Assembly: GCA_942492715.1 (NCBI GenBank)
Contig: CALOFW010000002.1
Location: 372,001 to 436,000, forward strand
Origin: Sva-07 sp942492715
GTDB lineage: Bacteria; Actinomycetota; Acidimicrobiia; Acidimicrobiales; Ilumatobacteraceae
Reading direction: 5' to 3'
Length of the DNA stretch: 64,000 nucleotides
The translations under genes were made by a program, and so were the position numbers. This document shows, one piece after another, positions 7,749 to 15,608 of the stretch. The notes under the pieces are model-generated. The model ran no database searches and had not been told where the DNA came from. It was given only the letters and a program-made list of their open reading frames with translations. Position 1 is the first letter of the stretch. The number at the start of each line of letters is the position of its first letter.

Positions 7749-8798
7749 TCACCGATTCGACACGGGGCCGGTGGTCCCGCGGAGCACGAGTTCGATCGGT
7801 GACATCACCGGTTCGAGATCGACCGTCGCTCCGGTCATCGCGGCGATCAGTGACCGGGCGGCCGCGGCGCCCTGGGAGGGGACGTCCTGTCTGATCGTCG
7901 AGAGTGCGACGACGCGAGCGACGTCGTGGTCGTCGACGCCGAGCAGCGAGACGTCACACCCGGGTTGGAGGCCCCGCCGGGCCAACTCCATCAGCGCACC
8001 GAAGGCCATCTCGTCGGACATGGCGAACACGGCCGTCGGCGGCTGATCGAGGTCGAGCAGGGTGGCCATGGCCTCCTGGCCGCCGTCGATGCCGAAGTTG
8101 CCCCCGGCGATCAGCTCGCGGTCGATCGAGTGCCCCGCGGCGCGGATCCCCTCCTCGAAGCCCGCCGCCCGACGCCGTGGCACGGCGAAGTTCAACGGGT
8201 CGTCACCGAGGCCGCTGATCAGCCCGATCCGCCGGTGGCCGAGCTCGAGGAGGGTGCGTGCGCCGATCCGGCCGACCTCGACATCGTCGATGAACACCGA
8301 CGGTGCCCCGGCGACGCGGGTGCCGATCGTCGACAGCGCCACCCCACGCTCGCGCAGCGACGCCGCCTGGGCGTCGGTGGCCGGGATGTTCACGAGCACG
8401 ACGCCGTCGGCGCGTCGCTCGAGCCGCGAGGGCTCGTCGAGCAACCGGTGACACTCCTGGATGCTTCCGACCCCGACGACGAGGAACTCGTAGCCCGACT
8501 CGTTGCACACCGCCTCGGCGCCGGCGATCACGGTCGAGTAGAACCAGCTCGCGAGGTGGGGGACCACCACGATCACCGTGCGGGTGCGTCCAGCGGCGAG
8601 GCGCGCTGCGGCGGGGTCGGGCTCGTAGTGCATCGCCGTTGCCACCTCGAACACGCGCAGCCGGGTGGACTCCGCCACGTTCGGCAGACCCCGCAGCGCG
8701 CGGCTCACGGTGGCGACCGACACGTTGGCGGCCTGGGCGACGTCCTCGATGCGGGCGCGGCGCGAATGGGACCCCGCGCGCTCCCTCGTCGTCCCCAT
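7749..8798 (-). CDS. LacI-family transcriptional repressor of the sugar regulon
   Basis: A sugar-responsive DNA-binding regulator, 349 residues. The N-terminal helix-turn-helix and hinge are clear (RIEDVAQAANVSVATVSRAL, then AARLAAGRTRTVIVVVP near residue 65-80). The rest is a periplasmic-binding-protein-like ligand domain ending in LVLRGTTGPV. The ATG at 8798 has a TACACT hexamer 7 bases upstream, giving a leaderless message, and that hexamer overlaps the operator at 8808-8821. The protein therefore probably represses itself, the divergent glucosidase gene and, through the second operator, the transporter genes. The inducer is not known. Confidence 0.95.
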   Translation of the reverse strand: MGTTRERAGSHSRRARIEDVAQAANVSVATVSRALRGLPNVAESTRLRVFEVATAMHYEPDPAAARLAAGRTRTVIVVVPHLASWFYSTVIAGAEAVCNESGYEFLVVGVGSIQECHRLLDEPSRLERRADGVVLVNIPATDAQAASLRERGVALSTIGTRVAGAPSVFIDDVEVGRIGARTLLELGHRRIGLISGLGDDPLNFAVPRRRAAGFEEGIRAAGHSIDRELIAGGNFGIDGGQEAMATLLDLDQPPTAVFAMSDEMAFGALMELARRGLQPGCDVSLLGVDDHDVARVVALSTIRQDVPSQGAAAARSLIAAMTGATVDLEPVMSPIELVLRGTTGPVSNR

Positions 8799-8805
8799 GC
8801 TCGGG

Positions 8806-8821
8806 AGTGTAAGCGTTTACA
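8806..8821 (-). promoter_or_regulatory. LacI-type operator overlapping the repressor's own -10 box
   Basis: TGTAAGCGTTTACA at 8808-8821 is the same 14-mer seen at 7687-7700, inverted. Its left half overlaps TACACT (8811-8806 on the minus strand), the -10 element 7 bases before the repressor start. It also lies about 45 bases upstream of the glucosidase start, beyond that gene's -10, so control of the plus-strand gene may be by looping or by blocking the -35 area. Confidence 0.85.
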
Positions 8822-8852
8822 CCGGAAGGATCCGCGTCCGCACCCGGTGCGG

Positions 8853-8858
8853 TACGTT
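8853..8858 (+). promoter_or_regulatory. -10 hexamer TACGTT for the glucosidase operon
   Basis: TACGTT sits 8 bases before the GTG start of the GH13 gene, the leaderless arrangement recurrent in this window. The LacI-type operator at 8808-8821 lies about 30 bases further upstream. Confidence 0.55.
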
Positions 8859-8866
8859 CGCGCCTC

Positions 8867-10474
8867 GTGGAGACTCGACGCGCCTGGTGGCGCCATGCGG
8901 TGGTGTATCAGATCTACGTCCGGTCGTTCGCCGACGGCAACGGCGACGGCACCGGCGACATCGCGGGGATGCGGAGTCGGCTGCCACATCTGGAACGGCT
9001 CGGCATCGATGCGGTCTGGATCAACCCCTGGTACCGATCGCCACTGCTCGACGGCGGCTACGACGTGGCCGACTACCGCGAGATCAACGAGCAGTTCGGC
9101 ACGACCAGCGAGGCCGAGGCCTTCATCGCCGAGGCGCGATCGCACGGCATCCGTGTGCTCGTCGACCTCGTGCCCAACCACACCTCGTGGGACCACGTCT
9201 GGTTCCGGGCCGCGCTCGCCGCGACGCCGGGGTCGGACGAGCGTGCCCGCTACCACTTCCTCGACGGACGCGGCGACCAGGGAGAACTGCCACCCAACGA
9301 CTGGCAATCGGTGTTCGGCGGGTCGGCGTGGACCCGCGTCCCCGACGGCCAGTGGTACCTCCACATCTACGACGAGAGCCAGCCGGACCTGAACTGGGAT
9401 CATCCTGTCGTGGCGGACGAATTCGACGCGGTGATGCGGTTCTGGCTCGATCGTGGGGCCGCAGGTTTCCGCGTCGACGTCGCCCACGGTCTCGTGAAGG
9501 CGCCCGGCTATGCCGACGCCGGTCCGATCCAGGAACTGGCGGGAATGCCTCCCGGGCAGCATCCGTTCATCGACCGCGACGGCATCCACCCGATCGTGCG
9601 CCGGTGGCGACGACTGCTCGACGAGTACGACGACGATCGGATGATGGTCGCAGAGGCGTGGGTCGATGCGTCGCGGCGCCCGCTCTACCTCCGCCCGGAC
9701 GAGTACCACCAGGCCTTCGACTTCGACCTGCTCACCGCCAACTGGGATGCCGGCGAGTTCGCCTCGATCATCGCCGAGAGTGTCTCGTTGGCGCAGGCTG
9801 TCGGCTCCGACCCCACGTGGGTGCTGTCGAACCACGATGTCGTGCGCCATGCCACCCGGTACGGCCTGCCCAACGGCATCGAACCCGGTCTCTGGCTGCT
9901 CGACGGCGATCGGAGCCTGCTCGACGAGGCGCGTGGTGCGCGCCGTGCGCGAGCCGCCGCGATGGCGACGTTCGCGCTGCCCGGCTCGGCGTACGTGTAC
10001 CAGGGCGACGAACTGGGGCTGCCGGAAGCGTGGGACCTGCCCCTCGACGTGCTGCAGGACCCGATCTGGCACGACTCGGATCACACGGTGAAGGGCCGCG
10101 ACGGCTGCCGCGTCCCGATTCCGTGGGAACCCACCGGCGAGTCGCTCGGTTTCGGCGACGGCAGCGCATGGTTGCCACAGCCGCCCGAGTACGCACGCCT
10201 CGCTGCTGCCGCGCAGGAGAACGATCCCGACTCGACGCTCGAGCTCTACCGCACTGCGCTCGCGATGCGGCGAGCGCGGCTCGTGGAGGAGGTCGGCTTC
10301 GAACTGGTCGACCGCGGCCCGAACGTGCTCGCGTTCCACCGTGGGGACTCGTTCACCTGTGTCGTGAACATGGGCGAGGATCCGGTCGAGCTGCCGGCCG
10401 GCGACGTGCTCTTGGCATCCGGACCGATCAGCGGCAACGAGCTGCCGCCCGACACGACGATCTGGGTGGCCTGA
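8867..10474 (+). CDS. GH13 alpha-glucosidase / alpha-amylase family enzyme
   Basis: A cytoplasmic glycoside hydrolase (no signal peptide) of family GH13, 535 residues, probably cleaving the imported alpha-glucoside. The (beta/alpha)8 barrel starts with VYQIYVRSFADGNGDGTGDI. Catalytic motifs are present: DLVPNHTS near residue 100, GFRVDVAH with nucleophile Asp204, VAEAWV with acid/base Glu263, and SNHD with Asp324. A short C-terminal beta domain follows. The GTG start is chosen because of the TACGTT box 8 bases upstream and because the next residues already match the family N-terminus. Its stop overlaps the next start (TGATG). Preference for alpha-1,4 or alpha-1,6 bonds cannot be read with certainty. 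Probably under LacI control. Confidence 0.95.
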   Translation: METRRAWWRHAVVYQIYVRSFADGNGDGTGDIAGMRSRLPHLERLGIDAVWINPWYRSPLLDGGYDVADYREINEQFGTTSEAEAFIAEARSHGIRVLVDLVPNHTSWDHVWFRAALAATPGSDERARYHFLDGRGDQGELPPNDWQSVFGGSAWTRVPDGQWYLHIYDESQPDLNWDHPVVADEFDAVMRFWLDRGAAGFRVDVAHGLVKAPGYADAGPIQELAGMPPGQHPFIDRDGIHPIVRRWRRLLDEYDDDRMMVAEAWVDASRRPLYLRPDEYHQAFDFDLLTANWDAGEFASIIAESVSLAQAVGSDPTWVLSNHDVVRHATRYGLPNGIEPGLWLLDGDRSLLDEARGARRARAAAMATFALPGSAYVYQGDELGLPEAWDLPLDVLQDPIWHDSDHTVKGRDGCRVPIPWEPTGESLGFGDGSAWLPQPPEYARLAAAAQENDPDSTLELYRTALAMRRARLVEEVGFELVDRGPNVLAFHRGDSFTCVVNMGEDPVELPAGDVLLASGPISGNELPPDTTIWVA

Positions 10475-11721
10475 TGGAGATCGTGACCAAGCAAGGCGAT
10501 CCGGACTTCCTCGACCTGCCGTGGGATCAGCCACTGGCCGAGTGGGACTCGCCCCGGCTGGTCAAGATGGCGCACGGCATCAGCCGACACGTCGTGCGGT
10601 TCGTGCGTTTCAAGGATCGCGTCTATGCGCTCAAGGCGACCGGACTCGTCGCCGCGCAGTCCGAATACCGGGTGTTGCGCGACATGCGCGACGACCACCT
10701 GCCGGTCGTCGAACCCGTCGGCGTGGTGTCCGACGCCCCGAACCCCGGCGACGCCGTGCTGATCACTCGCTACCTCGACTTCTCGCTGCCGTACTGGTAC
10801 CTGCTCGGCCGAGGCGACCAGTCGCTCGCCGACCGGCTGATGGATGCCGGTGTGGTCCTGCTGGTCCGCCTGCACCTCGAGGGTGTGTTCTGGGGTGACT
10901 GCTCGTTGTCGAACATCCTGTGGCGGCGCGACGCCGGGGCGATGATGGCCTACCTCGTCGACGCGGAGACGACCGAGCGTCACGAGACGATCAGCGATCG
11001 GATGCGTCGGTACGACCTCGAGATCACCGTCGAGAACATCGCCGGCGGACTGCTCGAGCTGCAGGCGAGCGGCAGGATCACCGAGGACATCGATCCGCTC
11101 GCCATCGCCGAGAGCCTGCGCGACCGGTACGAGGAACTGTGGAACGAATTGACCCGGGTGGACGAGTTCGACCTGGACGAACGCTGGAGGATCGAGCAGC
11201 GAATCCGACGGATCAACGAGCTCGGGTTCGACGTGGAGGAGCTGTCGATCAACCGTGACGGTCGGACGCTGGCCGTGAAGCCGGTGCTCATCGAGGAGGG
11301 CCACCACGCCCGCGAACTCCGCCAGCGCACCGGGTTGGAGGTCCAGGAGAACCAGGCGCGTCGTCTGCTGGCCGACATCGATGGGCACCGTGCCTGGCTG
11401 GAGCGCGGCGAGGGGCGGTCGATCCCTCGGGCCGTGGCCACGGCCCGGTGGCTCGCAGAGGTGTACCAGCCGGTCGTCGACGCGATCCCTCCGGACATGC
11501 AGTCGCATCTCGAACCCGCCGAACTGTTCCATCAGCTGTTGGAGCACCGCTATCTGATGGCCGAGCGGCGCGGCGGTGAGGTCCGGACGAAGGAAGCGCT
11601 CGACGACTATCTGGCCGGCGTGCTCGCGGACACCCCCGAGGAGCGCCAGCTCCGCCTCCGCGACACCGGCAGCGTCGCCGTCGTCGAGTCCAGCCCGGTT
11701 ACGGTCGGTCTCGATGACTGA
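10474..11721 (+). CDS. DUF4032 protein with lipopolysaccharide-kinase-like fold
   Basis: A 415-residue protein I recognise as a DUF4032-type protein: an N-terminal region resembling Kdo/WaaP-type small-molecule kinases, followed by the family-specific C-terminal half. Kinase-like marks are the AHGISRHVVRFVRFKDRVYALKA beta-strand region (residues about 31-53, with a candidate ATP-binding Lys), LHLEGVFWGDCSLSNILWRR as the catalytic-loop equivalent near residue 130, and YLVDAETTE as the metal-binding Asp segment. It overlaps the GH13 stop by one base and overlaps deoC by eight, so it belongs to the sugar operon. A sugar- or polyol-kinase role is tempting but unproven; no function is established from the sequence. 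Confidence 0.8.
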   Translation: MEIVTKQGDPDFLDLPWDQPLAEWDSPRLVKMAHGISRHVVRFVRFKDRVYALKATGLVAAQSEYRVLRDMRDDHLPVVEPVGVVSDAPNPGDAVLITRYLDFSLPYWYLLGRGDQSLADRLMDAGVVLLVRLHLEGVFWGDCSLSNILWRRDAGAMMAYLVDAETTERHETISDRMRRYDLEITVENIAGGLLELQASGRITEDIDPLAIAESLRDRYEELWNELTRVDEFDLDERWRIEQRIRRINELGFDVEELSINRDGRTLAVKPVLIEEGHHARELRQRTGLEVQENQARRLLADIDGHRAWLERGEGRSIPRAVATARWLAEVYQPVVDAIPPDMQSHLEPAELFHQLLEHRYLMAERRGGEVRTKEALDDYLAGVLADTPEERQLRLRDTGSVAVVESSPVTVGLDD

Positions 11722-12478
11722 CCTCGAACGGGTCGCCGCTGCCCGCCGCGCGATCGGATTGATCGATCTGACCGACCTGTCCGACGATCACGCTCCCGAC
11801 GGGATCGACGACTTGTGCCGGCGCGCCCGGGAGCATCACACGGCGGCTGTCTGCGTGTGGCCCGAGTACGTGGCGACCTGCGCTGCGCAGCTCGCCGGGT
11901 CCGGTGTGCGCGTGGCGACGGTCGTCAACTTCCCGTCGGGGGTCGAACCGATCGCGGAGGTCGAGGCGGCCACCCGGCGGGCGCTCGACGACGGGGCCGA
12001 CGACATCGACCTGGTGTTGCCCTACGAGGCGTTCCTCACGGGCGACGAGGAACGGGCCGGAGCGATGGTGTCGGCGGTTGCCGCGCTGGTGGACGCGCCG
12101 CACGTGCTCAAGGTGATCCTCGAGAGCGGTGCGCTCGGATCATCGGAGACCGTCGGCGCCGCCGCTCGGTTGGCGATCGGTCGCGGAGCCGACTTCGTGA
12201 AGACGTCGACCGGCAAGATCACCGCGGGGGCGAGCCTCGACGCCGCGAGGGCCATGCTCGCCGCGATCGCCGCAGCCGATCGGCCGATCGGGCTCAAGCC
12301 GTCGGGCGGCATCCGCTCGTTCGACGAGGCGATGGCCTACGTCGACCTCGCCGATTCGGTGATGGGGGAGGGCTGGGCAACCCCCGCCACGTTCCGCTTC
12401 GGCGCCAGCGGCTTGCTCGACTCCTTGCTCGCCGTCGTCGACGGGGGTCCCGAGTCGACGAGTTCGGCGACGTACTGA
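11714..12478 (+). CDS. deoC: Deoxyribose-phosphate aldolase
   Basis: Cleaves 2-deoxyribose-5-phosphate to glyceraldehyde-3-phosphate and acetaldehyde in nucleoside catabolism. It is 254 residues, with DeoC signatures: the DIDLVLPYEAFL strand, LKVILESGAL, the Schiff-base lysine in DFVKTSTGK and the second active-site lysine in GLKPSGGIR. The ATG overlaps the DUF4032 stop by eight bases, so translation is coupled. The frame is open upstream inside the previous gene, but that part has no family similarity. Its presence in a glucoside operon is unusual and suggests that the pathway yields a deoxy-sugar phosphate, or simply that the genes share a promoter. Identification is firm. Confidence 0.93.
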   Translation: MTDLERVAAARRAIGLIDLTDLSDDHAPDGIDDLCRRAREHHTAAVCVWPEYVATCAAQLAGSGVRVATVVNFPSGVEPIAEVEAATRRALDDGADDIDLVLPYEAFLTGDEERAGAMVSAVAALVDAPHVLKVILESGALGSSETVGAAARLAIGRGADFVKTSTGKITAGASLDAARAMLAAIAAADRPIGLKPSGGIRSFDEAMAYVDLADSVMGEGWATPATFRFGASGLLDSLLAVVDGGPESTSSATY

Positions 12479-12564
12479 TCCGCGTCTGCCCAGCCGCCGC
12501 GTCTGGAGCAACCGGCTCGCGGGCTGCCTGATCCCGAGCCGGACCGCTAGCCTTCGGGGCCCCT

Positions 12565-12639
12565 GCCCTCGTAGCTCAGGGGATAGAGCATCGGCCTCCG
12601 GAGCCGTGTGCGCAGGTTCGAATCCTGCCGAGGGCGCCA
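12565..12639 (+). tRNA. tRNA-Arg (anticodon CCG)
   Basis: Cloverleaf: acceptor GCCCTCG pairs with CGAGGGC at the end. D-arm GCTC/GAGC, anticodon loop CTCCGGA (anticodon CCG, reads CGG) and T-arm GCAGG-TTCGAAT-CCTGC are all present. Discriminator G is followed by an encoded CCA. The uppermost anticodon-stem pair (T-T) is mismatched. It sits directly before a protein gene whose GTG starts three bases after the CCA. Confidence 0.96.
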
Positions 12640-12641
12640 CT

Positions 12642-13118
12642 GTGAATTTTCCCGATCTCGACGCACGGAATCTCGAAGGACTCGACGTCCGGCTTCCGGA
12701 TGGATTCGACGGGGAGCGCAACGTGGTGATCATCGCCTTCCGGCGCCAACACCAGTCGCTCGTCGATTCGTGGGTGCCGTGGCTCGAGGAGCAGGCCTCA
12801 GCCGATGCCGACCTCCGCTTCTACGAGGTGCCCACGATCGGTCGGATCTGGGCACCTGTGCGACCCTTCATCGACGGTGGGATGGCGGCGTCGATCCGCG
12901 AGCCGGTCGTCCTGCGACGCACGCTCACGGTGTACGGCGACGTCGATCGGTTGGCGGGACCACTCGACATCCACGATCGATCGACGATCACGGTGGTGCT
13001 CGTCGACGGAGCCGGTGTCGTGCAGTGGCGCGGGACCGGCGGGTTCGACACCGCAACCGCCGCCGAGCTCGGCGACGCACTCGATCGCGCGCGCGGGAAC
13101 TCGTCGGGGTCAGCCTGA
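12642..13118 (+). CDS. Thioredoxin-fold protein, Atp10-like (hypothetical)
   Basis: A 158-residue soluble protein starting at a GTG three bases after the tRNA. It has a beta-alpha-beta pattern of the thioredoxin superfamily without a CxxC motif: NVVIIAFRRQHQSLVDSWV near residue 30, ADLRFYEVPTIGRIW near residue 60, and a final strand pair ITVVLVDGAGVVQWRGTGGF. The layout (strand, helix, basic/aromatic segment, then VDxxGxxxW) resembles bacterial relatives of the mitochondrial ATP synthase assembly factor Atp10. That is recognition of a pattern, not a demonstrated homology. No neighbour explains its role. It ends 9 bases into the convergent PPOX-fold gene. Confidence 0.75.
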   Translation: MNFPDLDARNLEGLDVRLPDGFDGERNVVIIAFRRQHQSLVDSWVPWLEEQASADADLRFYEVPTIGRIWAPVRPFIDGGMAASIREPVVLRRTLTVYGDVDRLAGPLDIHDRSTITVVLVDGAGVVQWRGTGGFDTATAAELGDALDRARGNSSGSA

Positions 13119-13595
13119 CCAGGTGAGCAGTTCGCCGCTGCCCTGCAGGAGCAGCGTGCCGGGAAACACCCGGAGCCGGTGAGGCATGAGGCGCAGGATG
13201 CCGAAGGCCTCGGACTCGGGGCTGTCCCATCCGGGGATGATGCTCGGGTCGTAGCCCACCGGGGACGGTCCATCGACGAAGCGCTGCCAGCCGGCGCGCT
13301 TGGCGTCGACGCCGAGCTCCCACGCCGTGTTGCAGTCGGCGGTTGCGACGTCCTGCGACGGATCCCAGTAGGTCAGCGAGACGTGGGATTGCCACGCGAG
13401 ATCTCTGGCCTTCGGAGAGGTCGGCGCAGTGGCGATCCACCCGGTGAGGCGTTCGCCGTCCCACTCCCAGATCGGGTGCAGGATGCGGGTGCGTGGTTGC
13501 CCGGACGGATCGACGGTCGCAACGGTTGCCCAGACGATGCGGTGGGCGACGGCGACGAACGCCGGTGCGGTCTCGGCCAGTGGGTGCGTGGTCAT
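13110..13595 (-). CDS. Pyridoxamine 5'-phosphate oxidase-fold protein
   Basis: A 161-residue split-barrel protein of the flavin/F420-binding PPOX superfamily. Typical features are the first strand pair VWATVATVDPSGQPRTRILHPIWEWDG near residues 20-46, followed by the SPKARDLAWQSHVSLTYWDPS stretch about residue 60-80, where the family contacts the flavin phosphate. The ATG has GGAGGAG a few bases upstream; an open extension upstream lacks a ribosome site and similarity. Many actinobacterial members reduce small molecules with F420, but cofactor and substrate cannot be assigned here. The gene converges with the Atp10-like gene, overlapping by 9 bases. Confidence 0.88.
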   Translation of the reverse strand: MTTHPLAETAPAFVAVAHRIVWATVATVDPSGQPRTRILHPIWEWDGERLTGWIATAPTSPKARDLAWQSHVSLTYWDPSQDVATADCNTAWELGVDAKRAGWQRFVDGPSPVGYDPSIIPGWDSPESEAFGILRLMPHRLRVFPGTLLLQGSGELLTWSG

Positions 13596-13718
13596 CGGAT
13601 GCTCCTCCACACCATCCTCGCGCGAGCTCCCACCTCCGCAGCGGTGTGCGCAGGCACGAACCTCCGGGGCGCAACTGGTGTCGGTGATCCGCAACGCGAG
13701 ATCGGTACGGTCGATGCG

Positions 13719-15497
13719 GTGTTCGCCGTGGCTGCTGTGACGATCGTGGGGGTGCTCACGCTCTCTGTGCCGTCGGCGGCGGCGGCCCCGCCGGACGGCG
13801 CCGCCGTCGTCGAACCTGCCACTGCGACACTTCCCCCCGACCCGGTTCCGGCCAATCCGCCCGCGCCGGACCCGAACCGTGCGGTGACCACCGAACCGGG
13901 CGCCACCGAACCAGCGACGTCGGAACCCGATACCTCGGCTCCCGAGTCCCCACCGACCACGAGTCTCGACGTTCAGGACACCCCTGACGACACAGCTGTC
14001 GACGCGGTCCCGACCCGTCCGGGTGCGCCGCCGAGCGTGCAGAGTTCGGACATCCCCGTCGGGTCGATCGTCCTCGCCGTGTTCGTTCTCGCTGCGGTCG
14101 GCCTGGCCTCGTACGTGCTCGCCCGGCGCCGGCCGGTGATCGCCGAGTCAGAGGACGACTCGACGCAGTTGGCGCAGGAGGTTCCGGTCGCTGACGCGGT
14201 CGTTCCTCCACGACGTGTGGGTGACGCCGCGATGATGGATTTCCTGATCGGTCTCGGGCGGGCGCTGATCGACGCGGGCGATTCGGTCCGCAATGTCGAA
14301 TCGACGCTTCGCGCGGTGGCTCGGGTCAACGGCCTCGATGGCATCGGCGTGATCGTGTTGCCGACGGCGCTCATGGTGTCGGTGCCCGGCGCCGACGACG
14401 TCGTCACCGAGGTCAGCGTCGCCGGTCGGGCGCCATTGCGGCTCGACCAGGTCGACGACCTCCTGACGCTCGTCCACGAGGCCGAGGGTGGAGCGATCGG
14501 CAGTACCGAGGGCCAACGCCGGCTCGAACAGATCCGGTCCTCGTCGTCGCCGTACTCCCACCGCACCGCCGTCGTGGGCTACATCCTCCTGACCGTCGGG
14601 CTCGCCGCGATCCTGCGCGCACCGGCGCTCGAACTGGCAGTCGCCGCAGTGCTCGGCGCCGTCGTCGGGTCGTTCCGACTCTCGACGCGCAGGCTCAGTT
14701 CGTCGCACCAACCCTTCGTCCCGTTGATCGCGGCGGCGGCCGTGTCGACGTCGGTGTACTCGCTCGGCCGAGTCGTCAGCGATCTCGAGACGTTCCCGCT
14801 GCTCGTCGCGCCGCTCATCACGTTCCTCCCGGGTGCACTGCTCACGATCGGGGTGCTCGAACTGGCCACCGGGCAGAACGTGTCAGGAACATCGCGGCTG
14901 GCAGCGGGCGCGTTGCAGCTGGTGTTGTTGTCGCTCGGCCTCGTGGCCGGCAGCGAGCTCGTCGGCGTGCCGTCCGGCGATCTCGGCAGCAGCATCGGTG
15001 GGCCGGTCGGCGTGTTCGTTCCCTGGCTCGGTGTGGCCGTATTCGGGATCGGCGTCGTGTGGTTCAACGGGGCGAAATCGTCGGCTCGGGTCTGGATCGT
15101 GATGGTGCTCTACGTCGCCTACTCCGGCCAGGTGATCGGAGGACTGTTCTTCGGCAGTGCACTGTCGTCGTTCTTCGGAGCGCTGGCGATGACGCCGGTC
15201 GCCGTTCTCGCGGCGCGTCAACGTTCGGGGCCGACGCCGCTCGTGATGTTCCTTCCCGGATTCTGGATCCTCGTCCCCGGCGCGCTCGGGCTCGACGGCG
15301 TGACCCGGATACTCGGGGCGGGTCCGGGAAACGGCACGGGAGCGCTCATCACGACGATGTCGTCGATGATCGGCATCTCACTCGGGATCCTGCTCGGCCT
15401 CGTCCTCGTGGCCAGCGATCCCGAGCGCCCGTGGGCGCAAGCGCGAGCGGCAACGTCCGATTCGGGCACGCCTGATCAGCGCGTGACGCGGTGGTGA
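13719..15497 (+). CDS. Threonine/serine exporter ThrE-family protein with exported N-terminal region
   Basis: A 592-residue membrane protein. The GTG start follows TACGGT by 7 bases (leaderless) and gives a signal-peptide-like N-terminus (MFAVAAVTIVGVLTLSVPSAAAAP). A Pro/Thr-rich low-complexity linker follows to about residue 110, then one membrane helix (SIVLAVFVLAAVGLASYVLARR). The ThrE domain proper starts near MMDFLIGLGRALIDAGDSVRNVE, which carries the family's amphipathic N-terminal motif, and continues with about ten hydrophobic segments ending at SLGILLGLVLVAS. ThrE of Corynebacterium exports threonine and serine; that role here is inferred. The exported linker is not part of the classic protein, so the mature topology may differ. 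Confidence 0.88.
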   Translation: MFAVAAVTIVGVLTLSVPSAAAAPPDGAAVVEPATATLPPDPVPANPPAPDPNRAVTTEPGATEPATSEPDTSAPESPPTTSLDVQDTPDDTAVDAVPTRPGAPPSVQSSDIPVGSIVLAVFVLAAVGLASYVLARRRPVIAESEDDSTQLAQEVPVADAVVPPRRVGDAAMMDFLIGLGRALIDAGDSVRNVESTLRAVARVNGLDGIGVIVLPTALMVSVPGADDVVTEVSVAGRAPLRLDQVDDLLTLVHEAEGGAIGSTEGQRRLEQIRSSSSPYSHRTAVVGYILLTVGLAAILRAPALELAVAAVLGAVVGSFRLSTRRLSSSHQPFVPLIAAAAVSTSVYSLGRVVSDLETFPLLVAPLITFLPGALLTIGVLELATGQNVSGTSRLAAGALQLVLLSLGLVAGSELVGVPSGDLGSSIGGPVGVFVPWLGVAVFGIGVVWFNGAKSSARVWIVMVLYVAYSGQVIGGLFFGSALSSFFGALAMTPVAVLAARQRSGPTPLVMFLPGFWILVPGALGLDGVTRILGAGPGNGTGALITTMSSMIGISLGILLGLVLVASDPERPWAQARAATSDSGTPDQRVTRW

Positions 15498-15608
15498 CGC
15501 CTCGCCCGCTCGGACTCGGTGGATCGAGTCAGAACCTCGTGTGTCGGAACGCTCACGGCGACAATGCCCTGTGGCGCACCGGGCCGCATCGGGCAGACTG
15601 AGCCGACC

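Noticed and set aside
8665..10473. In-frame extension of the DUF4032 gene giving a 1018-residue protein
   Set aside because: The extension is an out-of-frame reading of the GH13 gene. The real start is the ATG at 10474 overlapping the GH13 stop.
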